A stretch of DNA of 64,000 bases from PBB1 sp965229345. Lineage in GTDB: Bacteria; Pseudomonadota; Gammaproteobacteria; Burkholderiales; Burkholderiaceae_C. Positions 51,661 through 60,336 of this stretch are shown one piece after another (within the stretch, counting starts at the first letter, position 1; the number at the start of each line of letters is the position of its first letter). Position numbers and translations under genes: made by a program. The stretch lies in assembly GCA_965229345.1 (NCBI GenBank), contig OZ245872.1, positions 3,657,105 to 3,721,104 of the forward strand, in the 5' to 3' direction. Under the pieces are notes generated by a model that worked only from the letters and a program-made list of their open reading frames with translations, was not told the DNA's origin and searched no databases.

Positions 51661-52671
51661 CTATTGACCGGCGATGGTTAGTTTTCCACCTTCCAGAATG
51701 CCAAGATTCGCTCCAACCACATAAGACTTCGCACCGGTCTTCACGAGCTGAGTACGCCAAGCAATATCACCCTCGAAAATCTTACCGACGGTCCAATTCT
51801 TGGCTTCTGCATCCGAGGTGATCATCACGCCCTTGTCACCGACCACGACCCACTTGTCTTCGTACCAATGAACGTCGAACAGATGTTCACGCGTCAAGTC
51901 CGGGATGATGTGCCAGGTGGCGCCGCCGTCTGACGTGGTCATCAGCGTACCTGCCAAGCCGACGGCCACGCCGTCGTTGTCGGTCCGGAAATCGATGGCC
52001 ATCAGACTGACCTTGTTTTCCAGCGTCACGGGGTTCCAGGTCGTGCCACCGTCGGTGGTTTTGAACATGGTGCCGAACTCGCCCACGACGTAGCCCGTCT
52101 GACCGCGGAACGTCACTGCGTTGAATGCGCTGTCCTTTTCGGGCAAAACCCGCGTGAACGTTGCACCCTTGTCGTCAGATCGGAAAAAGCCCCCGAACTC
52201 GCCGACCGCCCACGCCGTGTCGCCAAACACCCGCACGCGCAAGAGCTTGTTCGGATTGTCAGACTTCGGAACGACGGAAGGCTTCCACTCCTTGCCGCCA
52301 TCTGTCGTGTGGAAGGCCAAACCTCGGTTACCCACCACCACGGCGGTTTGAGCATCCCAGGTTGCAATGCCTTGCAGGTTTTCGATGGTCGACACCTTTT
52401 GGCGCGACCATGTCTTTCCGCCATCCTCGCTGCGAACGATCTTCCCGCCGGTACCAACGGCCCAGGCTATTTGATCGGTTGGCGTACTGATGCTGTAAAA
52501 GTTATCGCGCCGCTCAATGGCCTTCGGCTCGACTTTCTTAACATCCGCAGTGCCTTTGACAAAAAAGCCTGCGTACAAAAGCCCACCGATGATCGCAATC
52601 GGGAGCAATGAAGTTAGAAAATTGAGCAGCTTTGCGATGCCGCCTTCCTCTTTCTCTGCCTGAACAACCAC
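51661..52671 (-). CDS. Membrane-anchored YCF48/BNR beta-propeller protein
   Basis: The 336-residue protein has one N-terminal membrane segment (LLPIAIIGGLLYAGFFV). Some six sialidase-like Asp-box repeats follow, such as SEDGGKTWS, TTDGGKEWK, SDDKGATFT, TTDGGTTWN and TSDGGATWH. This is the YCF48/Hcf136 fold, a seven-bladed propeller with no catalytic motif. It is the first gene of the RND-DUF1302-DUF1329 operon, and such propellers recur in these operons. It is probably a periplasmic assembly or docking factor. The GTG start is set by AAGGAGG seven bases upstream. Confidence 0.87.
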   Translation of the reverse strand: MVVQAEKEEGGIAKLLNFLTSLLPIAIIGGLLYAGFFVKGTADVKKVEPKAIERRDNFYSISTPTDQIAWAVGTGGKIVRSEDGGKTWSRQKVSTIENLQGIATWDAQTAVVVGNRGLAFHTTDGGKEWKPSVVPKSDNPNKLLRVRVFGDTAWAVGEFGGFFRSDDKGATFTRVLPEKDSAFNAVTFRGQTGYVVGEFGTMFKTTDGGTTWNPVTLENKVSLMAIDFRTDNDGVAVGLAGTLMTTSDGGATWHIIPDLTREHLFDVHWYEDKWVVVGDKGVMITSDAEAKNWTVGKIFEGDIAWRTQLVKTGAKSYVVGANLGILEGGKLTIAGQ

Positions 52672-53521
52672 CGTCAGCCTCCTTCGTGCGTCGCGCCAAA
52701 TGAATAGTCAGCGACGCTTTTTTGATTAAGCGAAAATCAAATAGATACCCGACCACAAGTCATGAGGTTCATGGAGGGTTACTTATTGATTACAAAACAA
52801 TGCGCACCGGCCTGTGAATCAGCCGAGCACACAAACACCCCTCGTCTTGTGAATGAAGGGCTTCAACAACCAGTGAGGTTGCATTTTTCTGGCGCCGGAA
52901 GACTGCCCGACGCCTTGCAGAACATTTCGACATCAAGTTCAAAGTAACCAGCGATTCATCTGCGGGACTGCCTGGCAACTTCCCAACCGCGAACCGATTG
53001 CCTGCAAGACTAGAAAAATGTCACTCATGGTGCTGTTCGTCTTCGTGCCCAGCACCTGGGCCGACGAGCCGTAGGTCGTCATCTGTTGGTCTCAATACAA
53101 ACTGTCTGGCCTCAGACGCCGACCCACGCGAACAGGACGTTAGGCCGATCAACCTGCGATCGCCCTGTCTGCATTCCGTGAGGTATGCACCAACGCCTGC
53201 CCCGAAGAGCATTAGAGTCAACTTATTGTTTTATAAAGTTTTTTTAAAGCCTATAGGGTGTACCCCGAGTCCAATTCTCTCGACCCGAGGAACCACCATC
53301 AGCCGCTGTGCCTCACACGGTTGCCCTGATCGACGAAGCGTTCAACACAGGGCCGGGTACGCCGCGGCGCGGAGTCTACAGGTGACGGCTGCGCCTCGAG
53401 CCGTCGATGGATCTTGATTTCGCTCAAGGTCCGAATCGGGCCTAGGGATTCCAATGGACACCTGTTGCAGCCAGCATGTCGTGCTGTTGCGCGTGCCAGC
53501 GCGGCCTCATCGACAAACAGG
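52672..53521. other. 850-bp intergenic stretch without a gene
   Basis: Between the YCF48 gene and fmdB I find no convincing coding frame on either strand. The first part holds GCGTCGC/GCGACGC at about 52687-52717, followed on the plus strand by TTTTTT, which is terminator-like or a leader hairpin just before the YCF48 ribosome site. Around 53220-53260 there is an A/T-rich island (TTATTGTTTTATAAAG and a run of seven T) in otherwise GC-rich DNA. It may hold the operon promoter or an old insertion edge. Confidence 0.45.
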
Positions 53522-53872
53522 TCAGTGGCTGATCATCCACGGACGTTTGCTCGGAAACGTCTTGTCACCATTGGCGGCGCGCAAGGTTGCGCCACGACGG
53601 CTGCTGCCCGTTGTCGAGCAGCAGCCGCATCCCGATGGATGCTTCAAACGCGCGTAGTCCCGCGAACTTTTGGGTTCGTGCGAAGCGCGCTCGTTGATGT
53701 CCATCGCACTGCGCGCCGCACCCGCCAACAGCGCGAGCCTGGGCGCGCTGACGAACACCCGTGGCGATTCCTCAGCGCAGTCAGGGCAGATGGCGGGCTC
53801 GTTGCGCGCGGCCAGCGTGCGGAATGCATCGAAGCCGCCGCAAGAGGGGCAGTCGTAGTCGTAAGTCGGCAT
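53522..53872 (-). CDS. fmdB: FmdB-family zinc-ribbon protein
   Basis: The 116-residue protein begins MPTYDYDCPSCGG and has a second Cys pair in ICPDCAEESPRVFVSAP, forming the zinc ribbon of the FmdB family. In Methylophilus, FmdB is proposed to regulate formamidase. A second Cys cluster, GCGCC, lies at residues about 82-86. It lies 18 bp after the formamidase gene. GAGGAG supports the start. Confidence 0.88.
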   Translation of the reverse strand: MPTYDYDCPSCGGFDAFRTLAARNEPAICPDCAEESPRVFVSAPRLALLAGAARSAMDINERASHEPKSSRDYARLKHPSGCGCCSTTGSSRRGATLRAANGDKTFPSKRPWMISH

Positions 53873-53890
53873 GCGACGCTCCTCAGCTGA

Positions 53891-55123
53891 TCAAACGAGG
53901 TCGGGCGACAGCGGCATGTCGATCGAGCCGTCGAGGTACTTCACTGGCCCGGCTGCGTTCGGGTTGATGTCGAACTCGAAGATCTGCGTCGGCAGCCACA
54001 GCGTGGCGCAGGCATTCGGAATGTCGACCACCCCGCTGATGTGCCCCTGCACGGGCGCGGTCCCCAGGATCGAATGCGCTTGCGCACGGGAATACCCGAA
54101 CTTCGTCAGGTACTCGATGGCGTTCAGACAGGCCTGCCGATAGGCGACGTGCACATCCAGGTAGTGCTGCTTGCCCCACTCGTCGACCGAGATGCCTTCG
54201 AAGATCAGGTAGTCGTTGTAGGTGGGCGTGATCGGGCTGGGCTTGAAGATCGGGTTCTTGATGCCGTACTTCGCCATGCCGCCCTTCAGCAGGCTGACGC
54301 GCATGTGCACCCAGCCCGCCATCTCGATGGCGCCGCAGAAGGTGATCTCGCCGTCGCCCTGGCTGAAGTGCAGGTCACCCACGCTCAAGCCGGCACCGTC
54401 GACGTAGACCGGGAAGAAGATCTTCGAGCCGCGTGACAGGTCCTTGATGTCGCAATTGCCGCCGTGCTCGCGCGGCGGCACGGTGCGTGCGCCTTCGGCG
54501 GCGGCCTTGGCAGCGGCTTCACCTTTGAGCTTGCCCATGTGGGCGGTGCCCGAGGAAGGTGGCACGGCCAGCGGCGGCACCCGGTTCGGGTCGGTGGCGA
54601 TGAAGTCACCCTCCCGCTTGTTCCACATGTCGAGCATCTTCTTGTCGGGCAGGCAGCCGATCAGGCCCGGGTGGATCAGGCCGGCGAACTGCACACCCGG
54701 CACATGCCGCGAACGGGTGAACATGCCCTCGATGTCCCAGATCGACTTCTGCGCCTGCGGGAAATGGTCGGTCAGGAAGCCGCCGCCGTTCTTCTTGCTG
54801 AAGAAGCCGTTGAAGCCCCACAGGCTGTCAGGCTTGGCGCCGATGTCGAGCAACTCGACCACCAGCAGATCCCCCGGCTCGGCGCCCTTGACACCCACCG
54901 GCCCCGACAGATAGTGCACCGTCGTCAGGTCGATGTCGCGCACATCGTCGGCGCTGTCGTTGTTCTTGATGAAGCCGCCGGTCCAGTCGAAGGTTTCGAG
55001 GATGAAGTCGTCGCCCGGCTTGACCCAGCACGCCATCGGAATGTCCGGATGCCAGCGGTTGTGGATGTTCTCGTTGAGGGTGGGCGATTGGCTCAAGTCG
55101 ACCTTGATCAGGGTGTCGGTCAC
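53891..55123 (-). CDS. fmdA: Formamidase (acetamidase/formamidase family)
   Basis: The 410-residue protein matches FmdA-type amidases in length and throughout, including NRWHPDIPMACWVKPGDDFILETFDW, YLSGPVGVKGAEPGDLLVVELLDI, HPGLIGCLP and HGGNCDIKDLSRGSKIFFPV. It hydrolyses formamide to formate and ammonia in the cytosol. It starts at GTG (MTDTLIKVDL) with AGGAG six bases before. It lies between fmdB and the urt transporter genes on the same strand, so the cluster probably takes up and cleaves small amides as a nitrogen source. Confidence 0.93.
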   Translation of the reverse strand: MTDTLIKVDLSQSPTLNENIHNRWHPDIPMACWVKPGDDFILETFDWTGGFIKNNDSADDVRDIDLTTVHYLSGPVGVKGAEPGDLLVVELLDIGAKPDSLWGFNGFFSKKNGGGFLTDHFPQAQKSIWDIEGMFTRSRHVPGVQFAGLIHPGLIGCLPDKKMLDMWNKREGDFIATDPNRVPPLAVPPSSGTAHMGKLKGEAAAKAAAEGARTVPPREHGGNCDIKDLSRGSKIFFPVYVDGAGLSVGDLHFSQGDGEITFCGAIEMAGWVHMRVSLLKGGMAKYGIKNPIFKPSPITPTYNDYLIFEGISVDEWGKQHYLDVHVAYRQACLNAIEYLTKFGYSRAQAHSILGTAPVQGHISGVVDIPNACATLWLPTQIFEFDINPNAAGPVKYLDGSIDMPLSPDLV

Positions 55124-55192
55124 GGCGGGCTCCTGTGTGGTTTGTGTGGCGCGAAAAGATGGGAACGGGACGCGACTGAAGTCGGTGAGGCT

Positions 55193-55882
55193 TCAGACGG
55201 ACAGGTATTGCTTGATGTGGGCGACATCGGTGCCGGCGCGGGTGGTCTCGTGCACCAGGCGGCCGCCTTCGATGACGAACAGGCGGTCGGCGACATCCAT
55301 CGCGAAACTCAGCACCTGCTCTGACACGATGATCGTGATCTCGCGCATCTTGCGGATCTCGTTGAGCGCCTTCGCGATGTCCTTGATGATCGAGGGCTGG
55401 ATGCCTTCGGTCGGCTCGTCGAGCAAGAGCACCTTGGGGTTGGTGACCAGCGCACGCGCAATGGCCAGCTGCTGCTGCTGTCCGCCCGACAGGTTGCCGC
55501 CCTTGCGGTTGCGCATGTCGAACAGCACCGGGAACAGCGCATAGATCTCGTCGGGAATGCGCTTGTCCTTCGCGTTCTCGAGGCCGGTCTGAATGTTCTC
55601 GGTGACGGTCAGTGTCGAGAAGATCATCCGGCCCTGCGGCACGTAGGCGACGCCCTTGGCCACGCGCTGGTAGCTCTCGTCCTTGCTGATGTCCTGACCA
55701 TCGATCTCGACCTTGCCCGACTTCAGCGCCAGGATGCCGATCAGCGACTTGAACAGCGTGGTCTTGCCCATGCCGTTGCGGCCCATGATGGCCACGGTTT
55801 CGTTCTTGTGGGCCTGGAAGTCGATGCCGTGCAGCGCTTCGCTCTGGCCGTAGCCGACGTGCAGGTTGGTGACGTTGAGCAT
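55193..55882 (-). CDS. urtE: Urea/amide ABC transporter ATPase UrtE
   Basis: The 229-residue ATPase has Walker A GRNGMGKTT, a Q-loop (YVPQGRMIFSTLTV), signature NLSGGQQQQLAIARAL and Walker B VLLLDEPTEGIQPS. The GIQPSII form is typical of UrtE within the LivF-like group. It forms the nucleotide-binding pair with UrtD (12 bp upstream) and drives import of urea or short amides. It is the last transporter gene of the operon. Confidence 0.93.
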   Translation of the reverse strand: MLNVTNLHVGYGQSEALHGIDFQAHKNETVAIMGRNGMGKTTLFKSLIGILALKSGKVEIDGQDISKDESYQRVAKGVAYVPQGRMIFSTLTVTENIQTGLENAKDKRIPDEIYALFPVLFDMRNRKGGNLSGGQQQQLAIARALVTNPKVLLLDEPTEGIQPSIIKDIAKALNEIRKMREITIIVSEQVLSFAMDVADRLFVIEGGRLVHETTRAGTDVAHIKQYLSV

Positions 55883-55894
55883 GGCGATCCTCGT

Positions 55895-56638
<744 letters not shown>

Positions 56639-56657
56639 GGGGTGCTCCGATCCGGGT

Positions 56658-57863
56658 TCAGGCGCGTTGACCGTTCAGGCCGGGCGGCAGCTTGCCGTCG
56701 GGATCCTGCGGCGGCTTTGAAGCCGGCCGGTCGGGATAGGCAGCCTGGGCCGCGGCGACCCGCTCCGCATTCGTGCGGCGTTCGAGCTGGCGGCGCTTCC
56801 ACCACGGCTTGATCGTGTCTTCAACCAACCCGGCCAGCCCCATCGGGAAGGCCATGGTCACGCCGATGAACAGCGCGGCCATCAGGAACAGCCACAGATC
56901 CGGGAAGCTCTCCGAGAACAGCGTCTTGCCCGCATTCACCAGCAGCGCGCCATACACCGCGCCGACCAGGCTCATGCGCCCGCCCACGGCCGCATAGATC
57001 ACCATCTCGATCGAGGGCACGATGCCCACGAAGCTGGGTGACATGAAACCCACCTGCAGTGCGAACAGCGCGCCGCCGATGCCCGACAGACCTGCTGCAA
57101 GGCAGAAGGTGAAGATCTTGAAATCAGCCACGTCGTAGCCGGAAAAGCGCACCCGGTCTTCCTTGTCGCGCATGGCCAGCAGCAGCGTGCCGCACTTGCT
57201 CTTCTGCACCCAGCGGCACAGCAGGATGCTGGCGATCAGCAGGCCCACGCAGGCGAAATACAGGATGTACTTGGCGCTGTCGGTGCGCGTGTCCCAGCCC
57301 AGCACCGTCTTCAGGTCGGTCATGCCGTTGACGCCACCGGTGTAGCCCTGCTGCCCGATGATCAGCACGGTCACGATCAGCGACACCGCTTGCGTGATGA
57401 TGGCGAAGTACACCCCGCCAACGCGCCGCTTGAACATCGCGTAGCTGATGATCCAGGCCAGCAACATCGGCACCGCGATCACCAGGATCAGCGTCAGTGG
57501 CAGGCTCTTGAACGGCAGCCAGAAGGTCGGCAGCTCGGTGATCTGGTTCCAGTCCATGAAGTCCGGAATGCCCGGTGTCGACTGGATCTTGGTGGTGATG
57601 GGGTCGCTCGCTTCGAGCTTCAGGAACATCGCCATCGCATAGCCGCCGAGGCCGAAGAACACGCCCTGCCCCAGGCTCAGCACACCGCCATAGCCCCACA
57701 CCATCACCAGCCCGACGGCAACGAAGGCGTAGGTCAGGTACTTGCCGACCAGGTTCAGCCGGAAGATGTCCAGGCTCAGCGGCAGCACCACCGCCAGCAG
57801 GATCGTCAGCAACAGCAGCGGGCCGAGCCCGGATCGTTTCAAGCCATTCAACAAGGTGTTCAT
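56658..57863 (-). CDS. urtC: Urea/amide ABC transporter permease UrtC
   Basis: The 401-residue LivM-like permease has about nine membrane segments. Examples are LVMVWGYGGVLSLGQGVFFGLGGYAMAMFL and the cytosolic coupling-loop region LAMRDKEDRVRFSGYDVADFK. The tail of about 45 residues is basic and Pro-rich (KRRQLERRTNAERVAAAQ). It forms the channel with UrtB. It lies 19 bp upstream of urtD. Confidence 0.93.
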   Translation of the reverse strand: MNTLLNGLKRSGLGPLLLLTILLAVVLPLSLDIFRLNLVGKYLTYAFVAVGLVMVWGYGGVLSLGQGVFFGLGGYAMAMFLKLEASDPITTKIQSTPGIPDFMDWNQITELPTFWLPFKSLPLTLILVIAVPMLLAWIISYAMFKRRVGGVYFAIITQAVSLIVTVLIIGQQGYTGGVNGMTDLKTVLGWDTRTDSAKYILYFACVGLLIASILLCRWVQKSKCGTLLLAMRDKEDRVRFSGYDVADFKIFTFCLAAGLSGIGGALFALQVGFMSPSFVGIVPSIEMVIYAAVGGRMSLVGAVYGALLVNAGKTLFSESFPDLWLFLMAALFIGVTMAFPMGLAGLVEDTIKPWWKRRQLERRTNAERVAAAQAAYPDRPASKPPQDPDGKLPPGLNGQRA

Positions 57864-57907
57864 TCAGCGGACTCCGGGAAACATCGATGCGTGTGGCAAC
57901 GGCAGGC

Positions 57908-58822
57908 TCATCGGCGCACCTTGACCGCGAAGAGGCCCTGCGGACGGATCATCAGGATCACCACGATCAGCGACAGCGTCAGCACCTTGGCCATCGAGCC
58001 GCTCATGAAGAACTCGGAGATCGACTGCGTCTGCGCGATCCCGAAGGCCGAGGCCACGGTGCCGAGCAGACTGGCGGCGCCGCCGAAGGTGACGACCAGG
58101 AACGCGTCGACGATGTACAGCGAGCCCGAGGTCGGCCCGGTCGAGCCGATGGTGGTGAAGGCCGCACCGGCGATGCCCGCGATGCCGCAGCCGATGGCAA
58201 ACGTCAGCCGGTCGGTCTTCTTGGTGTTGATGCCGGTCGCGTTGGCCATCGCCCGGTTGGCCACCGTGGCGCGCACCCGCAGGCCCCAGCGGCTGCGGTA
58301 CAGCGCCAGCATCACCGCGCCCGTGACGAACAGCGTCAGGCCGAGCACGAACATGCCGTTGATCGGGATGTCCAACCCCGGGTGCGGCGACCAGGAACCG
58401 AGCAGCCAATCCGGCAGGGTCGGGCTGACCTCCTTCGGACCGATGAAGGAGCGGAAGCTCTGCTGCATCGCCAGGCTGATGCCCCAGGTGGCCAGCAGCG
58501 TGTCGAGCGGCCGCTTGTACAGATGCCGTATCAGCGCCCATTCGACGAACCAGCCGACGATGAACGCGAACACGAACGCCACGCCGATCGCGATCAGGAA
58601 GTAGTACGGCATGAAGGTCGGCGCGAACTTCTCGGTGATCGTCGATGCCAGGAAGATGGTGTACGCGCCGATCGTCATGAACTCGCCGTGCGCCATGTTG
58701 ATCACGCCCATCTGGCCGAAGATGATCGCGAGCCCCAGGCCCATCAGCAGCAGCACGGCGAACAGGCTGAGGCCTGCGAAGCCTTGCATCGTGGCGATGT
58801 TGAGCATGTCGGAAAGGGTCAT
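57908..58822 (-). CDS. urtB: Urea/amide ABC transporter permease UrtB
   Basis: The product is about 304 residues and LivH-like, with around eight membrane segments. LLLMGLGLAIIFGQMGVINMAHGEFMTIGAY is the family signature, and the coupling region is RSRWGLRVRATVANRAMANATGINTKK. The ATG at 58822 (MTLSDMLN) gives the core length; an in-frame TTG at 58846 is less likely. It lacks the long periplasmic N-terminal domain found in some UrtB proteins. A strong hairpin separates it from urtA. Confidence 0.92.
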   Translation of the reverse strand: MTLSDMLNIATMQGFAGLSLFAVLLLMGLGLAIIFGQMGVINMAHGEFMTIGAYTIFLASTITEKFAPTFMPYYFLIAIGVAFVFAFIVGWFVEWALIRHLYKRPLDTLLATWGISLAMQQSFRSFIGPKEVSPTLPDWLLGSWSPHPGLDIPINGMFVLGLTLFVTGAVMLALYRSRWGLRVRATVANRAMANATGINTKKTDRLTFAIGCGIAGIAGAAFTTIGSTGPTSGSLYIVDAFLVVTFGGAASLLGTVASAFGIAQTQSISEFFMSGSMAKVLTLSLIVVILMIRPQGLFAVKVRR

Positions 58823-58852
58823 GGCGGTGGCTCGCGTGCGGATCAAAAAGAA

Positions 58853-58873
58853 CCCTCTCCCGCCGGGAGAGGG
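58853..58873 (-). terminator. Attenuator-like hairpin between urtA and urtB
   Basis: A perfect 9-bp stem, CCCTCTCCC / GGGAGAGGG, with a 3-nt loop on the minus strand leads into TTCTTTTTGATC. It lies after urtA and before urtB. A partial terminator here would raise binding-protein transcript over that for the permeases, as is common in ABC importers. Confidence 0.8.
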
Positions 58874-58896
58874 GAACGGCTCAAACAGACAGCGAC

Positions 58897-60159
58897 TTAC
58901 TGATAGCCCTTAGGGAAGGGATCCGGCTTGATCAGTTCGGGCGACTCGGCCACCACCTTGAAGGTGGCGTCGGGCTGGCCCTGCGCGATGCGCGAGCGGC
59001 TCCACAGGTGGTGGTTCTCGTCAAGCTTGACGTAGCCCTCCGGCGCGATCTTCAGCTCGATACCCGGTGACGCAGCGACCACCTTGTCGACGTCGAAGCT
59101 GCCGGCTTTCTCGACCGCGGCCTTCCACAACCACGGGCCGAGGTAGCCCGCCTGTGTCACGTCACCGATCACCGAAGCCGGGCCGTACTTGGCCTTGAAG
59201 GCGGCGACGAACTTCTTGTTGTTCTCGTTGTCGAGCGACTGGAAGTACTTCATCGACGAGTAGAAGCCGGCGAAGTTCTCGCCGCCCACACCGGTCATTT
59301 CGTCTTCGGTCACCGACAGCGTCAACAGCAACTGCTTGTCGCCGGTGATGCCCGCGGCCTTGAGCTGCTTGTAGAACGCGACGTTGGAACCACCGACCAC
59401 GGCGGCGAAGATGCAGTCGGGCTTGGCCACCTTGATCTTGTTGATCAGCGAGTTGAAGTTGGTGTTGCCCAGCGGGTAGTACTCCTCGCCGACCACCTTG
59501 CCCAGCTTGCCCACCGTCTCGATGTGCTTGCGCGCGATCTTCATCGAGGTGCGCGGCCAGATGTAGTCGGAGCCGATCAGGAAGAAGGTCTTGGCCTTCT
59601 TCTCTTTCGAGGTCCAGTCCAGTCCGTAGAGGATCTGTTGGGTGGCTTCCTGGCCGGTGTAGAACACGTTCTTGCTCTGCTCCAGGCCTTCATAAAAGGT
59701 CGGGTAGTACAAGAGGCCGTTCTCTTTCTCGAACACCGGCAGCACGGCCTTGCGCGAGGCACTGGTCCAGCAGCCGAACACCGCGGCCACGCGGTCGTTG
59801 ACCAGCAGCTTCTTGCTCTTCTCGGCGAAGGTCGGCCAGTCGGAGGCGCCGTCTTCCTTGATCACCTTGATCTTGCGCCCGAGGATGCCGCCCATCGCGT
59901 TGATCTGGTCGATCGCGAGCTGTTCGGCCTGGATCGATCCGGTCTCGGAGATCGCCATCGTGCCGGTGGCCGAGTGCAACTGACCGACGGTGACTTCGGT
60001 GTCGGTGATCGCGAGCTTGGTGGTGTTGACCTTGGCGGTCGGATGGGCCTGCGCCAGCGCCCAGCCGGGCACGGCGGCCACGGGCAGCGACGCCATGCCC
60101 TGGATCAGGCGGCGGCGATGAAGGGAGGGAGAGGTTGAATCGTCACGATCGTTGGACAT
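58897..60159 (-). CDS. urtA: Urea/short-chain amide-binding protein UrtA
   Basis: The 420-residue periplasmic binding protein has a twin-arginine-like signal (RRRLIQGMASLPVAAVPGWALAQA). It shows the UrtA/AmiC/FmdD-type fold, with VGQLHSATGTMAISETGSIQAEQLAIDQINAMGGILGRKI, VFGCWTSASRKAVLPVFEKENGLLYYPTFYEG and LIGSDYIWPRTSM. It delivers urea or formamide-like amides to UrtBC. AGGAG before the ATG at 60159 sets the start. It is the first gene of the operon and divergent from the NCS1-kinase gene (177 bp apart), which may sense the same class of compound. Confidence 0.94.
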   Translation of the reverse strand: MSNDRDDSTSPSLHRRRLIQGMASLPVAAVPGWALAQAHPTAKVNTTKLAITDTEVTVGQLHSATGTMAISETGSIQAEQLAIDQINAMGGILGRKIKVIKEDGASDWPTFAEKSKKLLVNDRVAAVFGCWTSASRKAVLPVFEKENGLLYYPTFYEGLEQSKNVFYTGQEATQQILYGLDWTSKEKKAKTFFLIGSDYIWPRTSMKIARKHIETVGKLGKVVGEEYYPLGNTNFNSLINKIKVAKPDCIFAAVVGGSNVAFYKQLKAAGITGDKQLLLTLSVTEDEMTGVGGENFAGFYSSMKYFQSLDNENNKKFVAAFKAKYGPASVIGDVTQAGYLGPWLWKAAVEKAGSFDVDKVVAASPGIELKIAPEGYVKLDENHHLWSRSRIAQGQPDATFKVVAESPELIKPDPFPKGYQ

Positions 60160-60336
60160 GGGGGCTCCTGCGGTGGTCTCGAAGGCGGGGCGGGTTGCAC
60201 TTCGCTTGAGACGCATGGTGCTCAGGAACCGGCGCGAGCCGAATACGTCAATCAACGTAGGCAGGCGTGCAGCAACGCCACCGGCGTCGAAACCGCCCGG
60301 TCTACAAGGCGGAACGTTTCTTGCCCTTCTCCGGGC

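Noticed and set aside
53140..53160. GTTAGGC resembling an integron attC core
   Set aside because: No matching RYYYAAC partner with a paired stem was found and no integrase or cassette genes are present. A 7-bp degenerate match is expected by chance.
60160..60336. Sigma-54 (NtrC-type) promoter between urtA and the NCS1-kinase gene
   Set aside because: It would be expected for nitrogen control, but no GG-N10-GC pair with correct TGGCAC/TTGC context was found by eye on either strand.
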